A DNA stretch of 45,613 bases from an uncultured archaeon. GTDB taxonomy: Archaea; Halobacteriota; Halobacteria; Halobacteriales; Haloferacaceae. This document shows positions 26,085 through 33,881 of the stretch, piece by piece (within the stretch, counting starts at the first letter, position 1; every line of letters starts with the position of its first letter). The stretch lies in assembly GCA_937138675.1 (NCBI GenBank), contig CAKZPG010000082.1, positions 1 through 45,613 on the forward strand, given 5' to 3'. The notes beneath the pieces are model-generated. The model was not told the origin of the DNA, made no database searches, and saw only the letters and a list, made by a program, of their open reading frames with translations. A program made the position numbers and the translations under genes.

Positions 26085-26505
26085 GTGCGCGATATCAGCG
26101 TCGAACGCGTCGTTGACGCGTCGCCCCCTGTGGTGCGGCGTCAGCTCAACCCGAGGACGCTCGTCGAGTACGAGGGCAGCTTCGAGGTGGTCGACAGCCG
26201 GGAAGAGGGCGTCGCAACCCTCGTTATCGCCGCGGCTAGCGGGCTCGAACTCACTCTCCGGTTCGAGCCGCGAGAGGGGGGGCTACTACTACACCCAAGA
26301 GGGCGACGCTGGCCCGTTCGATGCGATGGAGACGTGGGTCGAGACCGCCGCCGTCAACGACGGGCGCGGGACCCGTGTCCACTTCCGATCGGTGGTGAGC
26401 CTCGGCCTCCCACTCCCCGCCCTGACCGACCGAGTCGCGGCGTGGAAGCGCCAGGGTGAGCTTGACCGGGCGCTCGACGTCCTCGCGGCAGATATCAGCG
26501 GCTGA
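26085..26505 (+). pseudogene. SRPBCC-fold (polyketide cyclase-like) gene with frameshift
   Basis: From GTG 26085: MRDISVERVVDASPPVVRRQ, then YEGSFEVVDS, LTLRFEPREG. The coherent sequence then moves to another frame, GYYYTQEGDAGPFDAMETWV, RVHFRSVVSLGLPLPALTDR, ending LDVLAADISG at 26505. The break is a run of seven G at 26276-26282; six would keep one frame. The restored protein of about 139 residues looks like a START/SRPBCC ligand-binding fold (an N-terminal strand ending in a VVDASP-type turn, a C-terminal long helix). It may be a real frameshift or a sequencing error. Confidence 0.65.
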
Positions 26506-26540
26506 CGGTCGTGCGAGTCGGGGACAGAACCGGACCGGGA

Positions 26541-26550
26541 TTTATATACG
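26541..26550 (+). promoter_or_regulatory. TATA box of zinc-ribbon gene
   Basis: TTTATATACG lies 21-30 nt before the ATG at 26571. That is the classic spacing for a leaderless haloarchaeal transcript and supports this start over the earlier in-frame ATG. Confidence 0.7.
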
Positions 26551-26570
26551 AAACCGAAGATCAGTATTCT

Positions 26571-26792
26571 ATGGGGCTGTTCGCCACACTCAAGGAGACG
26601 CTCGCCGCCTCTACCTCGACAACCGGACGGAACGACCGCGAATCGGCAGGCGCGTACTGGTGTCACGACTGTAGCGAGCGGGTGCTCGATCTCAACGTCG
26701 ACGTTGAGGGTGAAGAGTCGCCGACCTGCCCCGCCTGTGGGGACGAGATGACGTTCGAGCGCTCAACCTCCTCAACTGGCTGCGCCTGCTAG
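26571..26792 (+). CDS. Small zinc-ribbon protein
   Basis: A 73-residue protein beginning MGLFATLKETLAASTS. A two-knuckle zinc ribbon is formed by YWCHDCSERV (residues about 31-37) and TCPACGDEMTFE (about 54-62), and a terminal CAC follows a serine/threonine-rich tail. It belongs to the abundant class of very small haloarchaeal zinc-finger proteins, most of unknown function. Its last 4 nt overlap the end of the convergent CobW-type metallochaperone gene, so a link to zinc supply is tempting but unproven. Confidence 0.75.
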   Translation: MGLFATLKETLAASTSTTGRNDRESAGAYWCHDCSERVLDLNVDVEGEESPTCPACGDEMTFERSTSSTGCAC

Positions 26793-28021
26793 AGCGTCTG
26801 GACGTCGCCCGGCTCTGCCGGGAATGGGTTCTCGCCGTCAACACTCGCATCCGGAGCGGCGAGACAGCCGTCGAGTGTCTCAACGAGCCCGTCGTCGTCC
26901 ATCTCTCGCCCGATCACGACCAGCTCCGTCTGGCGGTCGCCAACCTCGTCGTGCCAGTCGACGTTCGAGCGGTTCGCGAGGTAGAGATCCTGGTCGGCCT
27001 CGGGGAGACTTGCGATCCAGGGACCGGTCGCCTCAACCCGTACCGAGGGGCCGGCCTGCCCGACGTCAAGCCGGACATTATCGCGCCCGGCGACCCAGAC
27101 GGTTCCTTTCGAGCGCAGAACGGCGGCTGGAAGATTAGCGAGAACGGCAGCGAACCGCTTGGGGTGGAACGGGCGTCGACGGCGGTAGACGAACGATGAG
27201 ACGTCGTACTCCTCCTCGGGGTGGACGTGGTCGTGCCCCTCGCCGGGTCCGTCGTCGGAAGCGTGGTCGTGTCCCTCGCCGGGTTTGTGCGCCGCTCGCT
27301 CGCTCCGTCGTCCGAACAGATCTCGGTCAAGAACGTCGTCGTGGTCGACCGCCGAGAACGTCGTCTCGGCGACCTCGGCGCCGGGCCGGAGCGCCGCGAC
27401 CATCTCGCGCACGGTCCGCAGCTCCGCGTCGTCCACGAGATCGGTCTTGTTCAGGACAGCGACGTCCGCAAACTCTACCTGTTCGGCGAGGAGGTCGGAG
27501 ATGGGGCGGGGGGCGTCGGGCCCAGCCTCATCCTCAGTCTTACTGTCGGTCTCGACCCCCTCTGTGTCGGCCGCAGGCAGGCGCTCTTCGACGTCGCGGT
27601 CGGCGAGAGCGTCGTGAAACTGGCGGGCGTCGACGACAGTGACGACCGCGTCAACGTGGTAGAGCGCCGCGGCGCTCGAGCCGCGCTCGAACAGGTCCGC
27701 GATGGGGCTGGGCTCACTGATCCCCGACGGCTCGACGACAAGGTGTGAAAAGTCGCGACCGCGCGCGAGGCTCACCACCGCCGTCTCGAGGTCGCCGCGG
27801 AGCTCACAGCAGATACAGCCGTTCGACAGTTCTGCAAGCTGTCCCTCGTCGACGCCACCGCCACGGGTCACGAGGTCTGCGTCGATGTTCACCTCGCCCA
27901 CGTCATTGACGAGGACGGCGATATCGTGATCGCCAGCCTCCTCGAGAAGACGGTTGAGCAGCGTCGTCTTGCCGGCGCCGAGACTCCCGCTGAGGACGGT
28001 AACTGGCGTCGATGCAGACAT
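26789..28021 (-). CDS. CobW/COG0523 GTP-dependent metallochaperone
   Basis: A G3E-family P-loop GTPase thought to load metals, mainly zinc or cobalt, into target enzymes. The 410 residues show Walker A GSLGAGKTTLLN (12-23) and the metal-binding CICC in ELSNGCICCELRGDL. They also show the switch motif VVEPSGISEPSPIADLF and guanine specificity in NKTDLV. A histidine-rich linker follows (GEGHDHASDDGPGEGHDHVH), then the C-terminal CobW domain with RRRPFHPKRF and VWVAGRDN. The start at 28021 is the family N-terminus. The linker is an internal duplication of a GEGHDH unit. Confidence 0.9.
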   Translation of the reverse strand: MSASTPVTVLSGSLGAGKTTLLNRLLEEAGDHDIAVLVNDVGEVNIDADLVTRGGGVDEGQLAELSNGCICCELRGDLETAVVSLARGRDFSHLVVEPSGISEPSPIADLFERGSSAAALYHVDAVVTVVDARQFHDALADRDVEERLPAADTEGVETDSKTEDEAGPDAPRPISDLLAEQVEFADVAVLNKTDLVDDAELRTVREMVAALRPGAEVAETTFSAVDHDDVLDRDLFGRRSERAAHKPGEGHDHASDDGPGEGHDHVHPEEEYDVSSFVYRRRRPFHPKRFAAVLANLPAAVLRSKGTVWVAGRDNVRLDVGQAGPSVRVEATGPWIASLPEADQDLYLANRSNVDWHDEVGDRQTELVVIGREMDDDGLVETLDGCLAAPDASVDGENPFPAEPGDVQTL

Positions 28022-28235
28022 CCGATTAACGATCGCTCGGACGCGACTAAAACATCCCGGCTCCGGGAGCGACACGCTTTCAACCGTGCCCATCGCGTGG
28101 CGAGTCATCGCGTTCCGCCTTGTCAACCGGGACGCTCTCTCCCCACGGGTCAATCCGTCGTGCGATATTCGCGGAATCGTTGATTTCTGCCTGAACACGC
28201 GAGTTTTGTACTCGGGCCTCCATGTCGAGAGTGAG

Positions 28236-28940
28236 ATGGAGGAGAGCGTCTCCGGGTTCAAGACCAGAGGGTCGTGGTCGGAGGTCGTCGAACACGGCGA
28301 ACGGATCACACGTGCGCTCCGCGAGGCAGGCGTCGAGCGTGACGACGAGACGTTCGCCGAGTGGAACGAGTGGCGGCCGAAGACCCACGAGCGTCTGGGC
28401 GAGGACGTGAACGAGAAGACCGCAGAGCAGGCGAGCGTCGGCGAGGGCGAGGGCGAGCGTGCGGGTGCCGACCCCGACGAGGACCTCCGGACCGCAGGCG
28501 AGAAGCTCTCGGAGTCCTACGAGCAGGTTGAGGAGGGCCACGGCGACAACGCCGTCGAGTCATGGGGCGAGTCAATCGAGTACGTCGCCCGCGCGGCCGA
28601 CTCCGCGGGCCGAAAGGCCCTGCGCAAGGTCGAAAACACTGTCTATCGCCGGGTGATGACGCAGATCGCGCCGTATTACTTCGATAACGATCTTGTAAGC
28701 GCGAATGTCCAGCGCGTCGGCTCGACGGTCGATCCCGGCTATATCTTCGAGGTGAACGTCAACGACGACGGTCTGAAAGACGAGGTGCGCGAGAGTCTCG
28801 CAGCGTTCGAGGAGGACGTCGACCGCTGGCATATCGACACCCCAAAGCGGGTTGACGACGCCGCCGCCGCGGAGGGCGCAGAGCTCTCCACGCGAGAACG
28901 CGAGGGCGGAGAACAACGGGAGAACTCGACGACGAACTAA
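28236..28940 (+). CDS. DUF5828-family haloarchaeal protein
   Basis: A 234-residue, strongly acidic protein starting MEESVSGFKTRGSWSEVVEH. It has conserved blocks EWNEWRPKTHERLGEDVNEK, the core YVARAADSAGRKALRKVENT then VYRRVMTQIAPYYFDNDLVS, and a beta-strand FEVNVNDDGLKDEVRESLAA. A highly charged tail ends the protein. It matches my memory of DUF5828, a conserved Halobacteria family of unknown role. It is divergent from the CobW gene; a TTTTGTAC box (28204-28211) lies about 25-30 nt upstream. Confidence 0.8.
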   Translation: MEESVSGFKTRGSWSEVVEHGERITRALREAGVERDDETFAEWNEWRPKTHERLGEDVNEKTAEQASVGEGEGERAGADPDEDLRTAGEKLSESYEQVEEGHGDNAVESWGESIEYVARAADSAGRKALRKVENTVYRRVMTQIAPYYFDNDLVSANVQRVGSTVDPGYIFEVNVNDDGLKDEVRESLAAFEEDVDRWHIDTPKRVDDAAAAEGAELSTREREGGEQRENSTTN

Positions 28941-29079
28941 GCCAGAGACGCGGCCGACACGATCGATACTCGATATCGAGACCGACGACCGCAAGGAATC
29001 GCTCGGGACACGCCGACCGACGGTCCCAGCAGTCGCGCTTTTGTCGCTGTGTCACGGATAGGTAGTCGTGATCCAACCG

Positions 29080-29307
29080 ATGCGCATCGAGGCCGGCGAG
29101 TGTAGCGCCGACGAGATAATCGCCGAACTCCGTGAGGGGCGGCGGGTGGTCGTCCAGACCGAGATGCTCGGCGGGGACCACGAGGTCACGCTCCGGCACG
29201 ACGGCACGACGTACTACTGTGACACACCGACGACGCTCCACCGCCACACGGAGGAGGCCGCGATGCGCGAGTGTATCGAGAACATGGGCTACGGGCGGCA
29301 GACCTGA
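29080..29307 (+). CDS. Small conserved haloarchaeal protein
   Basis: A 75-residue protein: MRIEAGECSADEIIAELREG, RRVVVQTEMLGGDHEVTLRH, then DGTTYYCDTPTTLHRHTEEA and ECIENMGYG. It appears to be an alpha/beta fold with two cysteines and several histidines near YYCDTPTTLHRH. I prefer ATG 29080, though a GTG at 29068 is also in frame. It resembles a widespread uncharacterised haloarchaeal family. It lies 48 nt before the HTH regulator gene on the same strand, which however has its own TATA box. Confidence 0.7.
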   Translation: MRIEAGECSADEIIAELREGRRVVVQTEMLGGDHEVTLRHDGTTYYCDTPTTLHRHTEEAAMRECIENMGYGRQT

Positions 29308-29322
29308 GTCGCCGCGCCCGGA

Positions 29323-29334
29323 CGTTTATTTTTC
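29323..29334 (+). promoter_or_regulatory. TATA box of HTH regulator gene
   Basis: CGTTTATTTTTCG (TATA core 29325-29333) is 22-30 nt before ATG 29355, consistent with leaderless transcription. Confidence 0.6.
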
Positions 29335-29354
29335 GGGAGCGCGACTTATCAGTG

Positions 29355-29738
29355 ATGTCTGACTCGCACGCGATGGACGATCTCGTCGGGGATCCAGACC
29401 CGAGCTTCGAACACGTCCTCTCGTGCGTGTTCGGCGTGCAAGACCACGAGAGCCGGACCTACCTCGCGCTGGCCGAGCAGCCAGGGAGTACGGTTGCCGA
29501 GCTCGCCGAGCAGCTCAATCGCGATCGCTCGAACGTCAACCGCTCGCTCTCGACGCTGATGGACAAGGGGCTGGTCGAGCGCCGGCGTCGCCTGCTTGAC
29601 CCGGGGGGGTACGTCTACCAGTACACCGCGACGCCGATTCCGGACGCGAAGGAACTGCTCCACAACGCGCTCGACGAGTGGGTCGAGCGCGTCCACGGTG
29701 TAATCGCAGAGTTCGACGGAGACGAGCGCGCGAAGTAG
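29355..29738 (+). CDS. Winged-helix transcriptional regulator (TrmB/MarR-like)
   Basis: A 127-residue protein. Residues 30-95 form a winged HTH: SRTYLALAEQPGSTVAELAE (helices 1-2), QLNRDRSNVNRSLSTLMDKG (recognition helix), LVERRRRLLDPGGYVYQY (wing). A C-terminal helix (AKELLHNALDEWVERVHGVI) probably dimerises. There is no TrmB sugar-binding domain, so it is a short TrmB-like or MarR-like regulator. It lies upstream of thrC on the same strand with a 37-nt gap, so it may regulate that gene; the target is not shown by sequence. Confidence 0.85.
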   Translation: MSDSHAMDDLVGDPDPSFEHVLSCVFGVQDHESRTYLALAEQPGSTVAELAEQLNRDRSNVNRSLSTLMDKGLVERRRRLLDPGGYVYQYTATPIPDAKELLHNALDEWVERVHGVIAEFDGDERAK

Positions 29739-29775
29739 CGCGGTGTTTTTTGCCCCGGGCCGGTCAGAGATATGT

Positions 29776-31038
29776 ATGAGCTTGCGACTCGCCGCGGAGG
29801 CGGAGCCGACCCCAGACGTCTCTGACGATGAGGTGTGGCTGACCTGTATCGCCTGTGGGGCCCAGTTCGCCCCGTTCGAGGCGGTTCGATTCACTTGTGA
29901 CAACTGCGACGGTCTCCTCGAGGTCCGCTACGCCGACCATCCGACCTTCGACGACTTCGAGGGGCACGGAGTGTGGCGCTACAGCGAGGCCCTCCCGTTC
30001 GACAAGGGTGTCTCGTTGCCCGAGGGCGCGACGCCGCTTCACGAGGTGCCACGGCTCCGCGAGGAGGTCGGCCTGCGCGCACTGCGCGTGAAACACGAGG
30101 GGATGAACCCAACCGGCTCGTTCAAAGACCGCGGGATGACAGTTGGTGTGAAGGTGGCCAAGCGTATCGGCGTCGACCGCCTCGCCTGCGCCTCAACGGG
30201 CAACACCAGCGCCGCGCTTGCGGCCTACGGCGCCCGCGGCGGGATGGAGACGCTCGTCCTCCTGCCCGAGGGGAAGGTCGCGGCCGGCAAGGTCGCGCAA
30301 GCGGCGCTGCACGGAGCGCGTATTCTGGAGGTCGACGGCAACTTCGACGACTGCCTCGACCGGGTGCAGGATCTCGCAGCCCGGGGTGAGGTCTACCTGC
30401 TCAACTCGCTCAACCCATTCCGGCTGGAGGGCCAGAAGACGATCGGACTCGAGATACTGGAGGAGTGTTACGCCGACTACGGCGCGTTCCCCGACCGCAT
30501 CATCCTGCCAGTCGGTAACGCGGGCAACACCTCGGCGCTGTTCAAGGCGTTCCGCGAACTCGTTCAGGCGGGCGCGCTCCGGCCCGAGGAGGTACCGAAG
30601 CTGACCGGGATTCAGGCGGCGGGCGCCGCTCCGATGGTCGAGGCGATAACGGAGGGCAACGACGAAATCCGCCGGTGGGAAGAGGTCGAGACCCGCGCGA
30701 CCGCGATCCGGATCGGTAACCCAGTCAACGCGCCGAAGGCCCTGCCGGGCATCCGCGAGACGGGCGGGACCGCCGTATCCGTCAACGACGACGAGATAAC
30801 GAGCGCCCAGCGCGCCCTCGCGGAGGAAGGCGTGGGCGTCGAACCAGCTTCCGCGTGTTCGATCGCCGGGGTGCGCAAGCTCAGGAAACAGAATATCATC
30901 GACGCCGACGAACGCGTCGTCTGCCTGACGACAGGTCACCTCCTGAAAGACCCCGACGAGGCCTACCGCGCGGGCGGCGCGCCCGATGCGGTCCCGAACG
31001 ACACAGAAGGTATCCTTGAGCACCTCGCGGGCGACTGA
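29776..31038 (+). CDS. thrC: Threonine synthase
   Basis: PLP enzyme converting O-phosphohomoserine to threonine. The 420-residue protein has an N-terminal zinc ribbon (LTCIACGAQF...FTCDNCDGLLE), the PLP lysine in NPTGSFKDRGMTVGV, the phosphate-binding loop ASTGNTSAALAAYG, and NAGNTSALFKAF. It is the short archaeal type. Two ATGs occur at 29772 and 29776; only the second is in frame. A GTTTTTTG box (29743-29750) lies about 26-33 nt upstream. Homoserine kinase and dehydrogenase genes are not in the window. Confidence 0.94.
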   Translation: MSLRLAAEAEPTPDVSDDEVWLTCIACGAQFAPFEAVRFTCDNCDGLLEVRYADHPTFDDFEGHGVWRYSEALPFDKGVSLPEGATPLHEVPRLREEVGLRALRVKHEGMNPTGSFKDRGMTVGVKVAKRIGVDRLACASTGNTSAALAAYGARGGMETLVLLPEGKVAAGKVAQAALHGARILEVDGNFDDCLDRVQDLAARGEVYLLNSLNPFRLEGQKTIGLEILEECYADYGAFPDRIILPVGNAGNTSALFKAFRELVQAGALRPEEVPKLTGIQAAGAAPMVEAITEGNDEIRRWEEVETRATAIRIGNPVNAPKALPGIRETGGTAVSVNDDEITSAQRALAEEGVGVEPASACSIAGVRKLRKQNIIDADERVVCLTTGHLLKDPDEAYRAGGAPDAVPNDTEGILEHLAGD

Positions 31039-31149
31039 AGCAGGGGCGGGTCGTCGCTCCGCTGACGGCGCAGTACGATACGGCACAGTACGGTCGACCT
31101 GTCGGCCGCCGGCGTGCGAGGGTGCGTTTGTACCGGGCGTCCCCGGGGA

Positions 31150-32745
31150 CTACTCGCGTCCGTTCGGCGAGTCGAGTTTGATCTTCCGCATCTCGATCAT
31201 CCGTTCGTCGGCGAGAAGCGTCTCGAGAGCGTCGTCGGGGATCTCCTCGTCAAGATTGTACACCGTCAGCGCTTCGCCGCCGATCGTCTCGCGGGCGTTG
31301 AACATCCCCGCGATGTTGACGTCGGCGTCGCCGAGGACGGTGCCGACAAAGCCGATGACGCCCGGAGTGTCGTAGTTGCGCGCGACGAGCATCTGGCCGT
31401 ACGGCACCGCGTCGACGCGGTAGCCGTCGATCCGGACGATCCGTGGGTCGTCGCCCGCAAAGAGTGTTCCACAGACCGACACCGAGTTCTCGCCATCGCC
31501 AACGCTGACGGTGACGAGGCTCTGGAAGTCCTCGGCCTGCCGGGTTTTCTCTTCGGTCACCTCGACGCCACGCTCCTCGGCCACGCGCGGGGCGTTGACG
31601 GCGTTGACCGACCACTCGAGGGGCGCGAACGCCCCCTTCAGCGCGCTTGCCGTGATGAGTTCGACGTCCTCCTCCACGATGTCGCCCTCGTACCGGACGG
31701 TCACCTGCACGGGGCGGCCGTCGAACGTCTGGGCGGCAACCCGGCCGGCGGTCTCGGCGAGGTCGGCGTACGGCTTGATCCGCCGGAACGCGCTCTCGTC
31801 GACGGAGGGCGCGTTCAGCGCGTTGACCACGGGTTCGTCGGCGAGGGCCGCAGCCACCTGGTCGGCGGTAGAGACGGCGACGTGTTCCTGTGCAGCGGAG
31901 GTAGAGGCCCCGAGGTGGGGCGTCACCACGACGTCTTCGGCGTCAAGCAGGGGGTTGTCGGCGTCGATGGGTTCGTCCGCAAACACGTCGACCGCGGCGC
32001 CGGCAAGAGGGCCCGTATCCACTGCGTCCGCGAGCGCCGCCTCGTCGACGACGCCGCCGCGCGCACAGTTGATCAGGAAGCCGTCACCGAGCAGTGCGAG
32101 TTCCTCCTCGGCGATCATCCCCTCCGTCTCGGGGGTAAGTGGCGTGTGGACGGTGAGAAAGTCGGCGCGCTCCAGACACTCCTCGAACTCGACGAGTTCG
32201 GCGCCGAGACGGGCGGCGCGCTCCTCGCCGATATACGGGTCGAAGGCGATCATCTCCATCCCAAGGCCGTCGAGCCGCTTCGCCACCTCTTGACCGACCC
32301 GGCCGAGACCGACGATGCCGAGCGTCGCGCCGCCGAGTTCGGTGCCGAGGTAGTCGCCTTTCGCCCATTCGCCGTCCGTGAGGCGCGTATGGGCCTGTGG
32401 GATGGAGCGAGCGGCCGCAAACGCCATCGCGACGGTGTGTTCGGCCGCTGCGCGGACGTTCCCCTCGGGCGCGTTCGCGACGATGACCCCGTTGTCGGTC
32501 GCGGCGTCGGTGTCGATGTTGTCGACGCCGATACCAGCCCGGCCGACGATGACGAGGTCCGGCGCGGCGTCGAAGAGTTCGGCGTCGACACGGGTCCCGG
32601 AGCGAACGATCAGGCCGTGGGCGTCGGCAACCGCGTCGAGCAGCGCCGGGCCCTCCAGGTCGTACCCCTTCTCGACCACGTGGCCTGCCTCCCGGAGTCG
32701 CTCTATCCCCGCTTCGGAGATCGGGTCGGTCACGAGGACCTTCAT
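31150..32745 (-). CDS. serA: D-3-phosphoglycerate dehydrogenase
   Basis: First step of serine synthesis. The 531 residues are the long form: a catalytic domain (MKVLVTDPISEAGIERLREA), an NAD Rossmann motif LGIVGLGRVGQEVAKRL, the catalytic Arg/Glu/His set with INCARGGVVDEAAL and TPHLGASTSAAQEH, an intervening ASB domain, and a C-terminal ACT domain (VIGFVGTVLGDADVNIAGMF). The ACT domain suggests feedback by serine. The ATG at 32745 is preferred over one four codons upstream. A 72-codon frame ends 9 nt before the start. Confidence 0.96.
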   Translation of the reverse strand: MKVLVTDPISEAGIERLREAGHVVEKGYDLEGPALLDAVADAHGLIVRSGTRVDAELFDAAPDLVIVGRAGIGVDNIDTDAATDNGVIVANAPEGNVRAAAEHTVAMAFAAARSIPQAHTRLTDGEWAKGDYLGTELGGATLGIVGLGRVGQEVAKRLDGLGMEMIAFDPYIGEERAARLGAELVEFEECLERADFLTVHTPLTPETEGMIAEEELALLGDGFLINCARGGVVDEAALADAVDTGPLAGAAVDVFADEPIDADNPLLDAEDVVVTPHLGASTSAAQEHVAVSTADQVAAALADEPVVNALNAPSVDESAFRRIKPYADLAETAGRVAAQTFDGRPVQVTVRYEGDIVEEDVELITASALKGAFAPLEWSVNAVNAPRVAEERGVEVTEEKTRQAEDFQSLVTVSVGDGENSVSVCGTLFAGDDPRIVRIDGYRVDAVPYGQMLVARNYDTPGVIGFVGTVLGDADVNIAGMFNARETIGGEALTVYNLDEEIPDDALETLLADERMIEMRKIKLDSPNGRE

Positions 32746-32753
32746 TATCGAAG

Positions 32754-32972
32754 TCATCCTCGGATCGCGGATAAGAGTTTCCGATCGAAACCTGTCAGAG
32801 TCTCACCGCTGGACGTCTCGGCAGTGCCAATGGCGACGTAGTACGCCGAGAGGCCGGCGAACGCTATGATGGTATGGTCACCCAACTGTTCGGCGACCGA
32901 CTGGACAGACGCAAGACCGGCACTGGCAGCCGCGAGGTGCGGGACCGTGTGTCTCTGCCGTGCTGCGGTCAT
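32754..32972 (-). CDS. Possible 72-residue protein upstream of serA
   Basis: A minus-strand frame from ATG 32972 gives MTAARQRHTVPHLAAASAGL, ASVQSVAEQLGDHTIIAFAG, LSAYYVAIGTAETSSGETLT and ends DRKLLSAIRG. Composition is plausible for a haloarchaeal small protein with a short hydrophobic segment (IIAFAGLSAYYVAIG). It ends 8 nt before the serA ATG, so it could be cotranscribed. A TTATATG box overlaps its start codon and would rather serve a downstream start, which weakens the call. Confidence 0.45.
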   Translation of the reverse strand: MTAARQRHTVPHLAAASAGLASVQSVAEQLGDHTIIAFAGLSAYYVAIGTAETSSGETLTGFDRKLLSAIRG

Positions 32973-33033
32973 ATAACACCGCTGTGCCTGTCGAGAGCGG
33001 AACGCTAAGGACGCCCGCGCGCCCAAGACGCCT

Positions 33034-33666
33034 GTGTTCGTAGCGTTCGATTTCGACGGTACGCTCTCGGACTCCGAGATGATCGACGCCCTCGGCGACC
33101 GGGCAGGCGTCGGCGCGGAGATTGCCGCGGTGACCGAACGGGCGATGAACGACGAGATTGCGTACGCCGAGAGCCTGCGCCGGCGTGCGGAGTTGCTCGC
33201 CGGCCTGTCGGACGACGAGGCCGAAGCGGCGTTCACGTCGACCCGAATCCGCCCTGGCGCCGGGGACCTAATCGCCGACTTGCGGGCTGCTGGTCACCAC
33301 GTCGCGATCCTCACCGGCGGGTTCGAACGGGGGGTTGAGGCGGCGCTCGCGGCCGCAGAAACGGAGGTCGACACGGTTGTCGCGAACCGCCTCCCCGTTG
33401 GCGACGGCGAACTCACCGGCGCAGTGGAGGGACCGCTCATTGAGGGGACGAAGGACGCGGCGCTCGCCGACCTCGCCGACCGCGAGGGGGTCGTGGTTGA
33501 GGAGACTGTCGCGGTTGGCGACGGCGCGAACGACCTGCCGATGCTTGAGGCCGCGGGGCTGGCGGTGGGCTATGCACCAAAGCCAAACGTAGAGCCGGCC
33601 TGTGAGGTGACGGTCACCTCGATGGCCGACCTCCGAGCGGTACTCGCCGAGCGCAGCCTGCTCTAA
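33034..33666 (+). CDS. serB: Phosphoserine phosphatase
   Basis: Last step of serine synthesis, a HAD-superfamily enzyme. The 210 residues carry motif I DFDGTLSDSEMIDALG (catalytic Asp), motif II LTGGFERGVEA, a Lys motif (EGTKDAAL) and motif III/IV AVGDGANDLPMLEAAGLAVG. The four-helix cap lies between motifs I and II. Start is GTG 33034. It is divergent from serA, which makes a split serine cluster; the transaminase step may be the class V aminotransferase at 39004. Confidence 0.93.
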   Translation: MFVAFDFDGTLSDSEMIDALGDRAGVGAEIAAVTERAMNDEIAYAESLRRRAELLAGLSDDEAEAAFTSTRIRPGAGDLIADLRAAGHHVAILTGGFERGVEAALAAAETEVDTVVANRLPVGDGELTGAVEGPLIEGTKDAALADLADREGVVVEETVAVGDGANDLPMLEAAGLAVGYAPKPNVEPACEVTVTSMADLRAVLAERSLL

Positions 33667-33881
33667 CCGCGCACGCCGTTCTCACAAGGGGACAGGCCGG
33701 CCTCAACACCCCCGGGCAGGCCGTCGACCAAGCAGTCGTCGACCCACGCGTCCAGTCGCTCGGGGCCGGACAGGCGCCCGCACACGAAGACGACCGAGCC
33801 GACGTCGCAGGCGGTCGGGGCGCCGCAGGGCGACCTGTGTGACGAGAGATACTGAGCGGTGGGTGCGAAACGGCGACCCGT
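33663..33881 (-). other. Open frame continuing past the metY stop
   Basis: Directly after the metY TGA (33884-33882) the same frame stays open for 72 codons to a TAG at 33665-33663. It reads GRRFAPTAQYLSSHRSPCGA, PTACDVGSVVFVCGRLSGPE, RLDAWVDDCLVDGLPGGVEA and ends LSPCENGVRG. Codon third positions are G/C-rich and several cysteines occur. No start codon precedes the coherent part. It is either a decayed separate gene or chance; the rest of the 33667-33881 gap shows nothing else. Confidence 0.3.

Noticed and set aside
31114-32841. Long plus-strand open frame (575 codons)
   Set aside because: It is antisense to serA, whose protein is fully recognisable; the plus-strand translation has R/V/D-rich shadow composition with no domain.
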